64,000 nt of DNA from JAZIHH01 sp036678685 (GCA_036678685.1 JAZIHH010000020.1:682001-746000); one strand, 5' to 3'. Shown: positions 26,201-35,779, counted from the stretch's first letter. A program made the numbers and translations. Notes: generated from the sequence alone by a model not told the origin.

Positions 26201-27246
26201 GGGACCATCACTCCTCGATCAAGGTTGAGAACCTGTTCCAAGGCGAGTTTTTTGAGGTAATAGTCGGCGATGGCCGCTTGGTACTGGTATTCGGCCTCTT
26301 TAAGGTTTATTTCGTATTGAAGAAGTTCGGCCGGTTTGACCAGCCCGGCGGCATGCTGTTCTTTTCCAATCTTATATTTGGTTTCTGCTTCGCCGAGCCG
26401 TTCCATGCTCAAGGCGATTCTTTTTTCCGCCTGTTTAAATTGGTAGTAGGCTTCCTGGGCGGCATTGGCGATCTCTTCCTCCAGGCGTTCCTTTTTTAAC
26501 CTGCAGATTTCCAGGGCGATCTTCTTCATTTCTATATCAAAGGGCGGCCCGGAAATTTTCGTCCGTTCCAGGTCGCTTTCGGCCAGTGCCAGTTCCTGAC
26601 GGGCCAGACTCAGTTCCGTACTGTTTTCCAGGGCGGTGCGAATCGCCGTTTCCTCCGGTATTTCCCAGGACGGCGGAGGAGCCAGCCCCGCCACCGCTAC
26701 CGGCGTTTTCAAACCCAGCAGGGAGGCGAAATTTTTCTTCTTTTGCGCGTAATCATCCCGGCTGGTCTCCAGGTTGAACCGGGCGTTGTTACAGGAGTTT
26801 TCCTGTTCCAAAAGACTGATGCCGTCCAAATCGCCCATTTGAAAACGGACCCGGGCAGTTTCCAACAACAAATTTTCCAACTCGACGCGCATTTCTTTAA
26901 TTTCCAGATCCAACCCGGCCAGGAAGAGGTTTGTATACTGTTGGGTGATGTTTCTGACCAGGTTATTGTAGGCCGTCCGGTAGGAATGCCGGGCGGCGGC
27001 CAGACTATGTTCGGCTTGCTGTTGCGCATGGAGCGAGGAAGTTAGTATGTTGCCTGCCGTTTTTCTTTGGTATTCCAGTTCCGCCTGTTTCAGACTTAAT
27101 TTCTCCAGTTGTAAATTTAAATTGTGGTCCAAAGCGATTGCTATGGCCGTTGGCAGGTCAAGCGGTCCGGTTTCAGCGGCGGCGGCCGGCGTGGCCAATA
27201 AGACGAGCAGGATAAAAAGGGTAAACAGCCCGGATGCCCGTTTCAA
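26197..27246 (-). CDS. TolC family protein, shorter copy
   Basis: This 349 aa relative of TolC leads the exporter operon. A signal peptide (LFTLFILLVLLATPAAAAE) is followed by helical OEP-like repeats. The pattern LDLPTAIAIALDHNLNLQL resembles the usual start of a TolC repeat (LxxAIxxALxxNxxL). At about 80 residues shorter than its neighbour it may be missing part of the beta-barrel or the equatorial region, or be a variant unit that forms mixed trimers. It starts at ATG with a GGGGTGGATCGAG site upstream. Two unlike TolC genes in one operon is uncommon. Confidence 0.8.
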   Translation of the reverse strand: MKRASGLFTLFILLVLLATPAAAAETGPLDLPTAIAIALDHNLNLQLEKLSLKQAELEYQRKTAGNILTSSLHAQQQAEHSLAAARHSYRTAYNNLVRNITQQYTNLFLAGLDLEIKEMRVELENLLLETARVRFQMGDLDGISLLEQENSCNNARFNLETSRDDYAQKKKNFASLLGLKTPVAVAGLAPPPSWEIPEETAIRTALENSTELSLARQELALAESDLERTKISGPPFDIEMKKIALEICRLKKERLEEEIANAAQEAYYQFKQAEKRIALSMERLGEAETKYKIGKEQHAAGLVKPAELLQYEINLKEAEYQYQAAIADYYLKKLALEQVLNLDRGVMVP

Positions 27247-27550
27247 TCTCGATCCACCCCTTCGTCAGTTACTATTTACTATATTAATTTATAACGGTAG
27301 AAAAAGAAAATAGTTACCCGGATTAAAAAAATTATTGATCTTTTTAGTTAATTCAACCTAAATACTGTTGCGGAGTCGCTTTTTATTTTGAAGCTTACCG
27401 TAGGTAATTTCATTTTTACGGTTTGCTTAAAGGATAACGCAGGGAAGTAACGAAATAAAAATCGTATGGTTTTTACTGCCGCTCCAAGTCCTGGGGTAGT
27501 TGCCGGCAATTTTAATAATTTAATATGCCATATGAAGGGAGGAATCCATT
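27247..27550. promoter_or_regulatory. divergent region between the exporter operon and galM
   Basis: This 304-base intergenic gap must hold both divergent promoters. It is A/T rich with short repeats such as TACC-GTA-GGTA near 27,401. I see no strong consensus promoter, terminator or riboswitch in it, and no credible gene. Confidence 0.3.
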
Positions 27551-28591
27551 GTGAACATAGGAAAAGAGCCGTTCGGAAGAACGGGCGACGGAAGAGAGGT
27601 TATGCTGTATACCCTGCATAACGACGGGGACGTAACTGTAAAAATCATTACTTATGGCGGGATCATTACCAGTCTGCAAGCGCCGGACAAAGAGGGGAAA
27701 ACTGCCGATCTTGTTCTCGGGTTTAATACCCTGGAAGAGTATCTGGGTGCGCATCCCTATTTTGGGGCGATTGTCGGCAGGTATGCCAACCGCATTGCCG
27801 GCGGCAGGTTCGTGTTAAACGGTACGGAGTATAAATTGGCGATGAATGAGGGGAAATGTCATCTTCACGGCGGGAATACCGGTTTTGACAAGGTGGTTTG
27901 GGACGCGGAAGAACTCAAAAACGGCAAGGCGGTGGGGGTCCGGTTGTCTTATCTGTCAAAAGACGGCGAAGAAGGTTACCCGGGCAACCTGGAGGTTACT
28001 GTGACTTATCAGTTGAACAACGAAAATGAATTGGTGATCGAGTACGAAGCAGTCACTGACAAGCCAACAATCATCAACTTGACCAATCATAGTTATTTCA
28101 ATTTACGCGGCGAGGGTTCGGGTGATATTTTGGGGCACGAGATCATGATTAATGCCGATCAATATACGGTTATCGATGAAAATTTGTTGCCCACGGGGGA
28201 AATTGCCCCGGTGAAAGGATCACCCCTTGATTTCACCGAAGCGCGGCCGATCGGCGCCCGGATTGGGGAACTGGCGGGCGGTTACGATCATAACTATGTT
28301 CTGAATAAAGCACAACCGGATGAATTATCATTGGCGGCCCGGGTCTGTGATCCGGAGAGTGGAAGGATATTGGAGGTCTTTACCACCCAGCCGGGGATGC
28401 AGTTTTATACCTCGAATTTTTTGGACGGTTCGCTCGTTGGTAAATCCGGAAGGCCTTATCACAAATACGCCGCTTTTTGCCTGGAAACGCAACATTTTCC
28501 TGACTCTCCCAATCAAAAGCATTTTCCCAGCACGGTTCTGAACCCCGGCGCGACCTACCGCCAGAAAACGATATATAAATTTTCCGTCTAA
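27551..28591 (+). CDS. galM: aldose 1-epimerase
   Basis: This 346 aa mutarotase interconverts alpha and beta sugar anomers. Substrate- and active-site motifs are NEGKCHLHGG near residue 98, the catalytic His in LTNHSYFNL near residue 176, and the catalytic Glu in CLETQHFPDSPN near residue 310. The start is GTG at 27551 behind AGGGAGGAA. Full length matches the family. No galactose operon is visible nearby; it is probably monocistronic and may serve the sugar importers elsewhere in the window. Confidence 0.93.
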   Translation: MNIGKEPFGRTGDGREVMLYTLHNDGDVTVKIITYGGIITSLQAPDKEGKTADLVLGFNTLEEYLGAHPYFGAIVGRYANRIAGGRFVLNGTEYKLAMNEGKCHLHGGNTGFDKVVWDAEELKNGKAVGVRLSYLSKDGEEGYPGNLEVTVTYQLNNENELVIEYEAVTDKPTIINLTNHSYFNLRGEGSGDILGHEIMINADQYTVIDENLLPTGEIAPVKGSPLDFTEARPIGARIGELAGGYDHNYVLNKAQPDELSLAARVCDPESGRILEVFTTQPGMQFYTSNFLDGSLVGKSGRPYHKYAAFCLETQHFPDSPNQKHFPSTVLNPGATYRQKTIYKFSV

Positions 28592-28657
28592 CGCGCCTAT
28601 GCCCACCGGCCCGCCTTTATATGGACACGCATCTCTCTTTGCACGATGGAGGAATAG

Positions 28658-29875
28658 ATGATGGATCCGGATCAAGCATGGACGAAAAAGATAGTACCTG
28701 AAGAGGAGTTGAACTCACGCCTGCGCCGGTTCCGGGCGGCGATGGACGCGGCCCATCCCGACTGGGAAACCGCAATTTTTTTCAGTAAAGTAAACCAGTA
28801 TTATTTTACCGGTACCATGCAGGACGGAATGCTGCTGGTGCCCCGTGACCGGGAGGCTGTTTACTGGGTATACCGCAGTTTCGAACGGGCGGTGGCCGAG
28901 TCGAGGTTTCCGGTGATCAAACCGATGCGAAGCTACCGGGAGGCCGCGGCGGCTTCGGGTAATCTTGGCCGCACGGTACACCTGGAGACGGAAGTGATAC
29001 CGGTGGCGCTATTCCGGCGGCTCCAGAAGTATTTTCCCTTTGAAGAAATAAAGGCCCTGGACAGGGAGATTGCCATGGTGAGGGCGGTCAAGAGCCCTTA
29101 TGAATTGTCCCGCCTGCAACAGGCCGGGGAGGTTCACCGGCGGGTCTTGGAAGAAAGGGTCCCGGAGCTTCTTAAGGAAGGGATGAGCGAGGCGGAACTG
29201 GCGGCCAAGCTCTATGCGGTCATGATGGAAGAAGGCCACCAGGGGTTGGTACGTTTCCGGATGTTCGATACGGATATGGGAGTAGGGTATATCGGTTTCG
29301 GGGAGAGCTCCCTTTACCCCACGAACTTTAACGGCCCCGGGGGGAACCGCGGGCTGAGCCCGGCCGTACCGGTACTGGGCAGCAGGGAACGGCGGCTCAA
29401 AAAGGGCGACCTGGTCTTTGTTGATGTCGGCTGCGGGGTGGACGGTTACCATACAGACAAGACCATGACTTATGTCTTTGGCGCACCCTTGCCCCAAGAG
29501 GCCGTGGACGCCCATAAACGTTGTCTGGAGATTCAGAACGAAACCGCCGCGCTCTTGAGACCGGGCGCCGTTCCGGCGGAGATTTACCAGACCGTTATGA
29601 GCAGGTTGAGCCCGGAGTTTCTGCAGAATTTTATGGGCTACGGTTCCCACGGCGTGAAATTTCTCGGCCACGGAACCGGCCTTCAGGTTGATGAATTACC
29701 GGTTGTTGCCGAGGGGTTTGAGGACCCGCTGGCGGAGAGGATGGTCTTGGCCCTTGAGCCCAAAAAGGGGATTAAGGGTATAGGGATGGTGGGGACCGAA
29801 AACACCTTCCTGGTCACGCCTGCCGGCGGCCGGTCGCTTACCGGAGATCATCCGGGATTGCTAATGGTCGATTAG
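28658..29875 (+). CDS. M24 family Xaa-Pro peptidase
   Basis: This 405 aa protein has an N-terminal creatinase-like domain (residues 1-150) and a pita-bread metallopeptidase domain. Metal ligands are visible in order: Asp and Asp in VFVDVGCGVDGYHTDKT, His in LGHGTGLQVDELP, Glu in LALEPKKGI, and Glu in VGTENTFLV. It is therefore likely active as an aminopeptidase P or prolidase-like enzyme. ATG at 28658 has a GGAGG site. A second ATG follows immediately. It lies 66 bases after galM on the same strand and ends TAG. Confidence 0.86.
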   Translation: MMDPDQAWTKKIVPEEELNSRLRRFRAAMDAAHPDWETAIFFSKVNQYYFTGTMQDGMLLVPRDREAVYWVYRSFERAVAESRFPVIKPMRSYREAAAASGNLGRTVHLETEVIPVALFRRLQKYFPFEEIKALDREIAMVRAVKSPYELSRLQQAGEVHRRVLEERVPELLKEGMSEAELAAKLYAVMMEEGHQGLVRFRMFDTDMGVGYIGFGESSLYPTNFNGPGGNRGLSPAVPVLGSRERRLKKGDLVFVDVGCGVDGYHTDKTMTYVFGAPLPQEAVDAHKRCLEIQNETAALLRPGAVPAEIYQTVMSRLSPEFLQNFMGYGSHGVKFLGHGTGLQVDELPVVAEGFEDPLAERMVLALEPKKGIKGIGMVGTENTFLVTPAGGRSLTGDHPGLLMVD

Positions 29876-29958
29876 CCGGTAATAAAGAGACGCGCGCAGA
29901 ACCCCTTGTCCCCGGCTGGAATATATTAATCTAACAGCCCTATGACGAGGTGGTTCTA

Positions 29959-31410
29959 ATGGAATATATCATTCAGCCCGGTGATACCCTCTTCGCCGTT
30001 GCCTTGCGTTTTGGCATTACCCTCGCCGAGTTGCTGGCGGCCAATCCGCAGATCGCCAACCCCGACCTGGTTTTCCCCGGTCAACGGATTGTAATCCCGG
30101 TTCCCGCACTGCCCGGCGTATATGTGGTAAGGCCCGGTGACACCTTGTTTCTCATTGCCCGGCGCTTCGGCGTGACTTTGGAACTGGCCGCCAACCCCCA
30201 GATCACCGATCCGAACCTGATTTTTCCCGGGCAACGCCTTAATATCCCGGCGGCGGTCCCTCCTCCCGGGAGCATGTTCTATACGGTGCAAACTGGTGAC
30301 ACTTTGTTTCTCATTGCCCGGCGCTTTGGTACCACTGTCGAGACCTTGCTGCGCCTGAACCCGCAAATCACGGATCCGGCCCTGATCTTTCCCGGGCAGA
30401 GAATACGGGTTCCCGTTCCGGCGCCCGCCGTTCCGCCGGGATGTATCGTTTATGTGTCAACCCGTACCGGCCGGCCTGAACTCTGGCGCAGTAATGCCGC
30501 GGGCGAGGGAAGCGTACAAATCACCAGATTCTCGGGGACCTTGGAACAGCCGGTGGCAAAACCGCAATGGTCGCCGGACGGCAGGTTCATCGCTTATCAG
30601 GCGGTGGGCGGCTTGTTTGTTATCGACCCGTGCGGCCATAATCCGGTTCTGCTCGCCGGGGAAGTCGTCAATTTTTCCTGGTCCAATGACAGTACCAGGA
30701 TTGCCTTTTCTAACCAGGAAGGAACTTTCCTCGTTGACCTGGAGGGCAATATCCGGAGGGTGATTGACGGTCTTGTCAACCCGGTCTGGTTCCCCGGCGA
30801 CGAGAGGCTGGCCGGGTCCGTTCCGGAAACCAACGCCGTGGGATTCGCGCGCTTGGCCACCGTGGACGTGACCGGAGAGAATTTCCGGATCTTTGAATCA
30901 GTTCCGGCCCGCAACATCAGGTTGTCGCCCAACGGAAGATACGCGGGCACCGAGTTTTTCCGGGGATTCGCCTTCGGGGTCTTTTCCACGGTCTATATTT
31001 TTGATTTTGTCACCGAGAACCTGGTCACTCTTCCCGGTTTTGAATTAGAGGTCCAACCGGGAGTCGTTCACGATGTCAGTTTCTTGGGCGGCTGGGCGCC
31101 GGATTCTTCATCGTTGGTTTACAGTACGCTTTTGTGTGAAAACGGATTTGGCGAAATAAGAATCGCCGATCCCCAAGGAAACATCAGGCAAAGCTTCGGG
31201 CGGGAGTATTATCCCTTCCCGGACTGGGGTCCGGTTGCCGACTGGATCATTTATACGGTTTCCGAGCAACCCGGTGAGACGGTATTAGATGTTACCGGTC
31301 CCAGAGATATTTTCGTGCTTAATACCACAAACAACCGGGAGTTCCGTGTGGCCGGCCCGGCTGACTCTTACAGCCCCGATTGGGATATAAGACCCTGTCC
31401 TCCTTGTTAA
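29959..31410 (+). CDS. three LysM domains fused to a TolB-like propeller
   Basis: Three LysM repeats fill about residues 1-160: each begins with a YxVxxGDTLF motif and ends FPGQRIxIPV. The second lacks two residues (LELAANPQ against LAELLAANPQ). The rest (about residues 170-480) is a beta-propeller of TolB/WD40 type, with WSPDGRFIAYQA and WAPDSSSLVYST repeats. ATG at 29959 follows a GAGGTGG site; a GTG nine bases earlier is less likely. No signal peptide is present, as in spore-associated LysM proteins made in the mother cell. Peptidoglycan or spore-coat binding is inferred; I do not know this fusion. Confidence 0.8.
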   Translation: MEYIIQPGDTLFAVALRFGITLAELLAANPQIANPDLVFPGQRIVIPVPALPGVYVVRPGDTLFLIARRFGVTLELAANPQITDPNLIFPGQRLNIPAAVPPPGSMFYTVQTGDTLFLIARRFGTTVETLLRLNPQITDPALIFPGQRIRVPVPAPAVPPGCIVYVSTRTGRPELWRSNAAGEGSVQITRFSGTLEQPVAKPQWSPDGRFIAYQAVGGLFVIDPCGHNPVLLAGEVVNFSWSNDSTRIAFSNQEGTFLVDLEGNIRRVIDGLVNPVWFPGDERLAGSVPETNAVGFARLATVDVTGENFRIFESVPARNIRLSPNGRYAGTEFFRGFAFGVFSTVYIFDFVTENLVTLPGFELEVQPGVVHDVSFLGGWAPDSSSLVYSTLLCENGFGEIRIADPQGNIRQSFGREYYPFPDWGPVADWIIYTVSEQPGETVLDVTGPRDIFVLNTTNNREFRVAGPADSYSPDWDIRPCPPC

Positions 31411-31455
31411 GGGTACTCGTTACCCGCAAAGGGAGAAGATAGACGAAAAAAATAA

Positions 31456-31498
31456 GGGGGAATAAACCACTTAAGAGTATTCCCCCCATATTTTTACT
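31456..31498. terminator. bidirectional terminator between the LysM-propeller and M23 genes
   Basis: A 9 bp stem GGGGGAATA/TATTCCCCC with a 13-base loop has ATATTTTT on the plus side and A-rich sequence on the other, so it can end transcription from both converging genes. Confidence 0.82.
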
Positions 31499-31515
31499 TA
31501 TTAATTATTTGGTCA

Positions 31516-32679
31516 TTAGATATAATTCAACGGGTTTTGGGTACGGCCGTTTTTGATTACTTCAAAATGGAGATGGGGGCCGGTACTGTTGCCGGTGGTA
31601 CCCACGGCCCCGATTCTCTCTTCCGTCCGGACCCTTTGCCCGACCCGGACGTAAATTTTTGATAAGTGGGCATACCTGGTTTTTAAACCATTACCGTGGT
31701 CGATAAGGACGCAAAGGCCGTAGCCACCGTTCCAACCCGCTTCCACCACCTTGCCGTCGGTGTAGGCGTAAACGGAATTGCCGTGGGGCGCCGCTATATC
31801 CAAACCGGTGTGGAAATGCCTCCGCCCGGTAATCGGATGGGTCCGGTACCCGTAATGACTGGAGATTCTTGTGCCGCTGACCACACCAAAATTTATCTTG
31901 CCGCCCCTTGATACGGTAGTCCTCACACCGATTTGCACCAAAGCGTTGGTCGGTTCTTTGAGGATTTTTTCCGCTTTGACCAGCAAATTACTTTGATAGC
32001 CGTTAAGCAGAGTAATGTCGTAAACGACTTCTTTTTGGCCTTCGACCCCTTCGCGAAGAATTCTCTGCTGGTGCGTATAAAGATTATTGTCTTTTTGGTA
32101 TTTGATCTGAAAAGGGATCGGTTCAATAATGGTGTTTTCCAATTCAATAATGACGTCAAGAACAGGATTAAACGGTTTGATCACCAGTATATCACCGGGA
32201 TAAATCTTTTCCGGATTTATATCGGGGTTCAGTATTTCCAAATCCTGAAGGCTGACGTTATGGGTTCTTGACAGGGTCCAAAGATTGTCTCCCTTTTTTA
32301 TCTCGATTGTTACCGCTTCTTCTTCGACTGCATATATTTTTTCCACGGCGGTTTCCAAAGAATCGATTTCTTCCGGGTGGATTTCCACTTCCACCAATTG
32401 AACATCCTGGACGAAGAGGATCTTCTTCACCTGTGCGTTTGGATCCACATTGGCAAGATATTGCTCCTGATAATCCCGGAGGATGTTTTCCAAAGAATTT
32501 TTATCGGAAGCAGAAACGGTAAACCAGACTTCGCCGTCGACCATAAACTGATAGGCCGGTACTCTCTTTAAGCTGTCGGCGATGGTCGTTCCGATTCTTA
32601 TTAAGCCCGGTATAACTAAAGAAAAAAAGATTGCAACGGATAAGAGAATGGCCAGTCTTTTTTTGTTCAAAAAGCCCAC
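31516..32679 (-). CDS. LysM-G5-M23 peptidoglycan hydrolase
   Basis: This 387 aa exported endopeptidase cuts cell-wall cross-links. An N-terminal membrane helix or signal (LAILLSVAIFFSLVIPGLI) is followed by a linker, a LysM domain (KKGDNLWTLSRTHNV, near residue 130), a G5-like domain (residues 185-260), and a C-terminal M23 domain. Zinc ligands are HTGLDIA and HLHFEV, with HPITGRRHFHTG before them. The architecture matches SpoIIQ- or YabE-related wall proteins of sporulating Firmicutes. The start is GTG at 32679; the AAAGGTG ribosome site is close to it. Function in spore or vegetative wall is not resolved. Confidence 0.87.
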   Translation of the reverse strand: MGFLNKKRLAILLSVAIFFSLVIPGLIRIGTTIADSLKRVPAYQFMVDGEVWFTVSASDKNSLENILRDYQEQYLANVDPNAQVKKILFVQDVQLVEVEIHPEEIDSLETAVEKIYAVEEEAVTIEIKKGDNLWTLSRTHNVSLQDLEILNPDINPEKIYPGDILVIKPFNPVLDVIIELENTIIEPIPFQIKYQKDNNLYTHQQRILREGVEGQKEVVYDITLLNGYQSNLLVKAEKILKEPTNALVQIGVRTTVSRGGKINFGVVSGTRISSHYGYRTHPITGRRHFHTGLDIAAPHGNSVYAYTDGKVVEAGWNGGYGLCVLIDHGNGLKTRYAHLSKIYVRVGQRVRTEERIGAVGTTGNSTGPHLHFEVIKNGRTQNPLNYI

Positions 32680-33057
32680 ACACCTTTATAGCTTTAAGGG
32701 ACTTATAATGCTGTGCAAATCGGGTTTGCGCAACCGGCCGGCTTGCCGGTAAAAAAGACATACCAAATAAATTTTAACATAAAAATTATCGCTTGGGGCA
32801 TGGAAATATCTCCCTCTATTTTTGCCGGTAGATGGTAGAGACGGCAACGTCCCGGTAAATTCCTTATTAAGCAGAAGGCACAGGTCCGTGGTTTCCCGGC
32901 CTCAGTCTTTTTTTTGTTTTGCCCTTGTGATACAATCAAGAACATATCCGGTTGATCCTGTTGGCAAGGGATAACCGCCCGGGTATAACGGAAGCGCGAC
33001 AGTTGGCGGCAAGCAAATGGCCTGCTTGCCTTATTAAAAACCTCAGGAGGGTGCAAG
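32680..33057 (+). promoter_or_regulatory. region upstream of degV with a promoter and hairpin
   Basis: This divergent region has an extended -10 element (TGATACAAT near 32,926-32,934) suitable for degV, and a perfect 8 bp hairpin GGCAAGCA/TGCTTGCC at 33,008-33,030 in the untranslated leader, 28 bases before the start codon. No T-run follows, so it is more likely an mRNA structure than a terminator. No gene fits the remaining sequence. Confidence 0.45.
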
Positions 33058-33903
33058 ATGATAAGAGTGATCACCGATTCAACGGCCGACCTTTCCCCGC
33101 AGCTTTGTGCCGATTACCGGATTGAAAAGGTCCCTTTATACGTCTATTTTGGCAACGAGTGTTTCCGGGACGGAATTGATTTTTCCCCGGACGAGTTTTG
33201 GCAGCAACTAAAGACCACCAACCTTTTCCCCCGTACCGCCCAACCCAGTCCCCTTGATTTTATTAAGAAATTCCGGAGTCTGCTGGCGGAGGGGAAGGAA
33301 ATTTTGTTTATCGGCATTGCTTCGACTCTTTCCGGAACAGTCGCCTCCGCCATGCTGGCCAAGAAAGAATTCCCCGGCGCGCCCATTGAAATTATCGATT
33401 CAAAGAATGTTTCAATGGGGACAGGGCTTTTATGCATTCATGCCGCGGAGGCGGTTTCCCGCGGTTTATCATTAAAGCAGACGGCGGAGGAAATCAGAAA
33501 TATGGTGCCAAGACTAAGAACTTCTTTCATCGTTAAATCCCTGGACTATCTATACAAAGGGGGGAGACTTTCCCGGACGCAAGCCCTCTGCGGCAACATT
33601 TTAAATATTATTCCCCGCATCCAAATGCGGGAAGGACAATTAAAAGCGGCGGAAAAAATCCGGGGGAGGGAACGGGCGGTCAAAGCCCTTCTTAACTGGG
33701 TGATGAGGGAACCCGGGAAAATAGATCCGCGGATAATCGCGGTCACGCATTGTGACGCCGAAAACGAGGCGGAGAAAATTGCCCAATCCTTACGTAGCCA
33801 ACTGCCGGTGAAAGAGGTGGTAATCACCAAGACAGGAACGGTGATCTCCAGTCACTGCGGCCCCGGGACGGTTGGCATAGGCTTTATTGAAAAGCAGCAC
33901 TGA
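33058..33903 (+). CDS. DegV family fatty-acid-binding protein
   Basis: This 281 aa protein is a two-domain DegV protein, which presents fatty acids to the kinase FakA in related bacteria. Signature segments are ITDSTADLS at residue 5, FPRTAQPSP near residue 59, SSTLSGTVASAM-like IASTLSGTVASA near residue 90 and a C-terminal SHCGPGTVGIGF. ATG follows CAGGAGGG. No FakA gene is adjacent. Ligand binding is known for the family and assumed here. Confidence 0.88.
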   Translation: MIRVITDSTADLSPQLCADYRIEKVPLYVYFGNECFRDGIDFSPDEFWQQLKTTNLFPRTAQPSPLDFIKKFRSLLAEGKEILFIGIASTLSGTVASAMLAKKEFPGAPIEIIDSKNVSMGTGLLCIHAAEAVSRGLSLKQTAEEIRNMVPRLRTSFIVKSLDYLYKGGRLSRTQALCGNILNIIPRIQMREGQLKAAEKIRGRERAVKALLNWVMREPGKIDPRIIAVTHCDAENEAEKIAQSLRSQLPVKEVVITKTGTVISSHCGPGTVGIGFIEKQH

Positions 33904-33952
33904 GGCTTCTTCACTATTTCCGGCCGTGGCGCCGTCATATTTTATGGCCCGT

Positions 33953-34807
33953 CTATAGTTCGGTTGCTTCCGGATGGTGGCGGGCATATTTTTTTTGCAC
34001 CGCCCGCGGGCTGTAATTGGCATAACAATACCGGCACAGATGCGGGCAGGAGTTATAAGCGCCAAGATCGACACTGGTTGCGCACCCGCAGGCCGGGCGC
34101 TGGTTCCGGTCCTTGCCGGTTCTCACCGGCCGGCCGGTGAGAGCGGTAATGAGACGGTCGTCAACACACCGGCCTTTTTCCACACCGCAGGGGGAAAGGT
34201 CCAAGGGCTCAGCGCAACTGGCGGCCGTCAGATTGTATGTGCGGGCAATACCGGCAATGGTCCGGGCTATGGCCAGCCGCATGTCGGCGTCCGGCTCTAT
34301 GACGTCAAAGTTTTGGAGATTGCGCCGGCATTTCCGGTACATGCTCAGGAAACTAAACACCACTTTATAGGTGGAACCGGCCAGTTCCCGGGCCAGGGCG
34401 GCAAACCACCGGTAATGGTCCGCCGGTGTTATCCGGCTGGTCAGGATGATCGGATCATAGCGCCAGATCACTTTTTCCGGGCCACAAATCCCGGCCAGCC
34501 GGCGGAAGGTTGCCAACAATTCTTTTTTCGGCGGGAGATGGGGTTCCAGATCCCGGCCGTAAGGATTGAGCGTAAATTGAAAATAATAATGGTAATCCCT
34601 GAGGAGAGGCAGCTTTTCCAAGAACGGGGCGGGGTTTTTGGTCCAAAACACGAAACAGTCAACAGCAGAAGGGGTCAAGTCGACCCTCCGCACCTGACGG
34701 GGATTAAACGGGTTGCGGACCAAAGCATAACCGGCGTGCAGCCGCCGCGTGAACCACTCCCCGTAGTAGGCGGGGATATCAGTCCGCCGGCTGGCGCTGA
34801 CAATCAT
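33953..34807 (-). CDS. DUF1848 Cys-rich protein
   Basis: This 284 aa protein belongs to the DUF1848 family, whose biochemical role I do not know. The N-terminus is typical: MIVSASRRTDIPAYYGEWF. FWTKNPAPF lies near residue 54 and KVIWRYDPI near residue 112. The C-terminal part has a Cys cluster (CGCATSVDLG, then CPHLCRYCYANYS) that resembles an iron-sulfur or radical-SAM-like site. The start is ATG at 34807; there is no close operon partner. Confidence 0.85.
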   Translation of the reverse strand: MIVSASRRTDIPAYYGEWFTRRLHAGYALVRNPFNPRQVRRVDLTPSAVDCFVFWTKNPAPFLEKLPLLRDYHYYFQFTLNPYGRDLEPHLPPKKELLATFRRLAGICGPEKVIWRYDPIILTSRITPADHYRWFAALARELAGSTYKVVFSFLSMYRKCRRNLQNFDVIEPDADMRLAIARTIAGIARTYNLTAASCAEPLDLSPCGVEKGRCVDDRLITALTGRPVRTGKDRNQRPACGCATSVDLGAYNSCPHLCRYCYANYSPRAVQKKYARHHPEATEL

Positions 34808-34984
34808 GGCGGTTCACCCCTTCTTCTTGATTTCCGGACGGCGCCCGGCGATCAACCTTTGCTTCAGAAGATGCCGACCGGCCCGGCGCCAGCTTATCAT
34901 ATTTCCCCCGAAAACGTCAACTCCCTTTTGGCGTAAGCTCTTCCCCTGTCGCCCGGTGCGGGTGCTTATCTTTCCCGTTGCCCT

Positions 34985-35013
34985 TTGTAAAGAAAAAACA
35001 CTATTTTTATGAT
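34985..35013 (+). promoter_or_regulatory. promoter of the cysH-like gene
   Basis: TTGTAA (34985-34990), a 17-base spacer and TATGAT (35008-35013) give a good sigma-A promoter. The start site would fall near 35,020, leaving a leader of about 40 bases. Confidence 0.6.
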
Positions 35014-35062
35014 GGTTGCATAGAAAATAGGAGGGATTAATTATAAAAAGGGGAGCGGAAAA

Positions 35063-35779
35063 ATGCCAAAAGAAGAGATTAGGGAGTTAATAGCTTCCTT
35101 CAGCGACCGTCCGGTGGAGGAGATGTTAAAATTCTTTCTTGCAAAATATAAAGAACGAATTGCTTTGGCCTCCAGTTTCAGCGGGGAAGACCAGGTATTG
35201 ACGGATTTGATTTTAAAAATTGATCCCGGGGCCAGGATCTTTACTATTGATACCGGGCGGCTGCCGGAGGAGACTTATGAGGTAATGACAGCGACCATGA
35301 AGAAATACGGAAGAGGTTTCGAAATTTATTTTCCGGCCGCCGCCGAGGTCGAGGAGATGACGGGCGGGCGGGGGCCGAACCTTTTTTATGAAAGTATCGA
35401 GGACCGGAAGAGATGTTGTACCGTCAGGAAAATCAGGCCCTTGCAGCGGGCGTTGCGGACGTTGGAGGTCTGGATTACCGGCCTCCGTAAAGAACAGGCG
35501 GTTACCAGGCGGGAAGTAAAGAAAATCGAGTGGGACGGGACAAATAACCTGTTGAAACTGAATCCTTTGGCCGACTGGACGGAGGAACAGGTCTGGGACT
35601 ATATCCGCGCGCACCGGCTTCCCTATAACAAGCTGCATGACCGTGGTTATCCGAGTATTGGTTGTGCTCCGTGTACCAGGGCGGTGAAACCCGGGGAAGA
35701 TATCCGCGCCGGGCGCTGGTGGTGGGAAGCTCCGGAACATAAAGAATGCGGCCTTCATCTCCGGAACTTTGAAAGATAA
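35063..35779 (+). CDS. cysH: APS/PAPS reductase family protein
   Basis: This 238 aa enzyme reduces activated sulfate (adenylyl-sulfate or PAPS) to sulfite. The PP-loop-like segment ASSFSGEDQVL is near residue 34 and the IDTGRLPEET stretch near residue 67. A four-Cys set, KRCCTVRK (near residue 115) and IGCAPC (near residue 200), marks the [4Fe-4S] type that prefers adenylyl-sulfate. The catalytic Cys lies in KECGLH near the end. The start is ATG behind a GGGGAG site. No sulfate adenylyltransferase, kinase or sulfite reductase gene is visible, so it stands alone. Confidence 0.88.
   Translation: MPKEEIRELIASFSDRPVEEMLKFFLAKYKERIALASSFSGEDQVLTDLILKIDPGARIFTIDTGRLPEETYEVMTATMKKYGRGFEIYFPAAAEVEEMTGGRGPNLFYESIEDRKRCCTVRKIRPLQRALRTLEVWITGLRKEQAVTRREVKKIEWDGTNNLLKLNPLADWTEEQVWDYIRAHRLPYNKLHDRGYPSIGCAPCTRAVKPGEDIRAGRWWWEAPEHKECGLHLRNFER

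Noticed and set aside
32703..33074. 123 aa minus-strand ORF ahead of the M23 gene
   Set aside because: It overlaps the degV leader and start, has no family-like content, and no good ribosome site.
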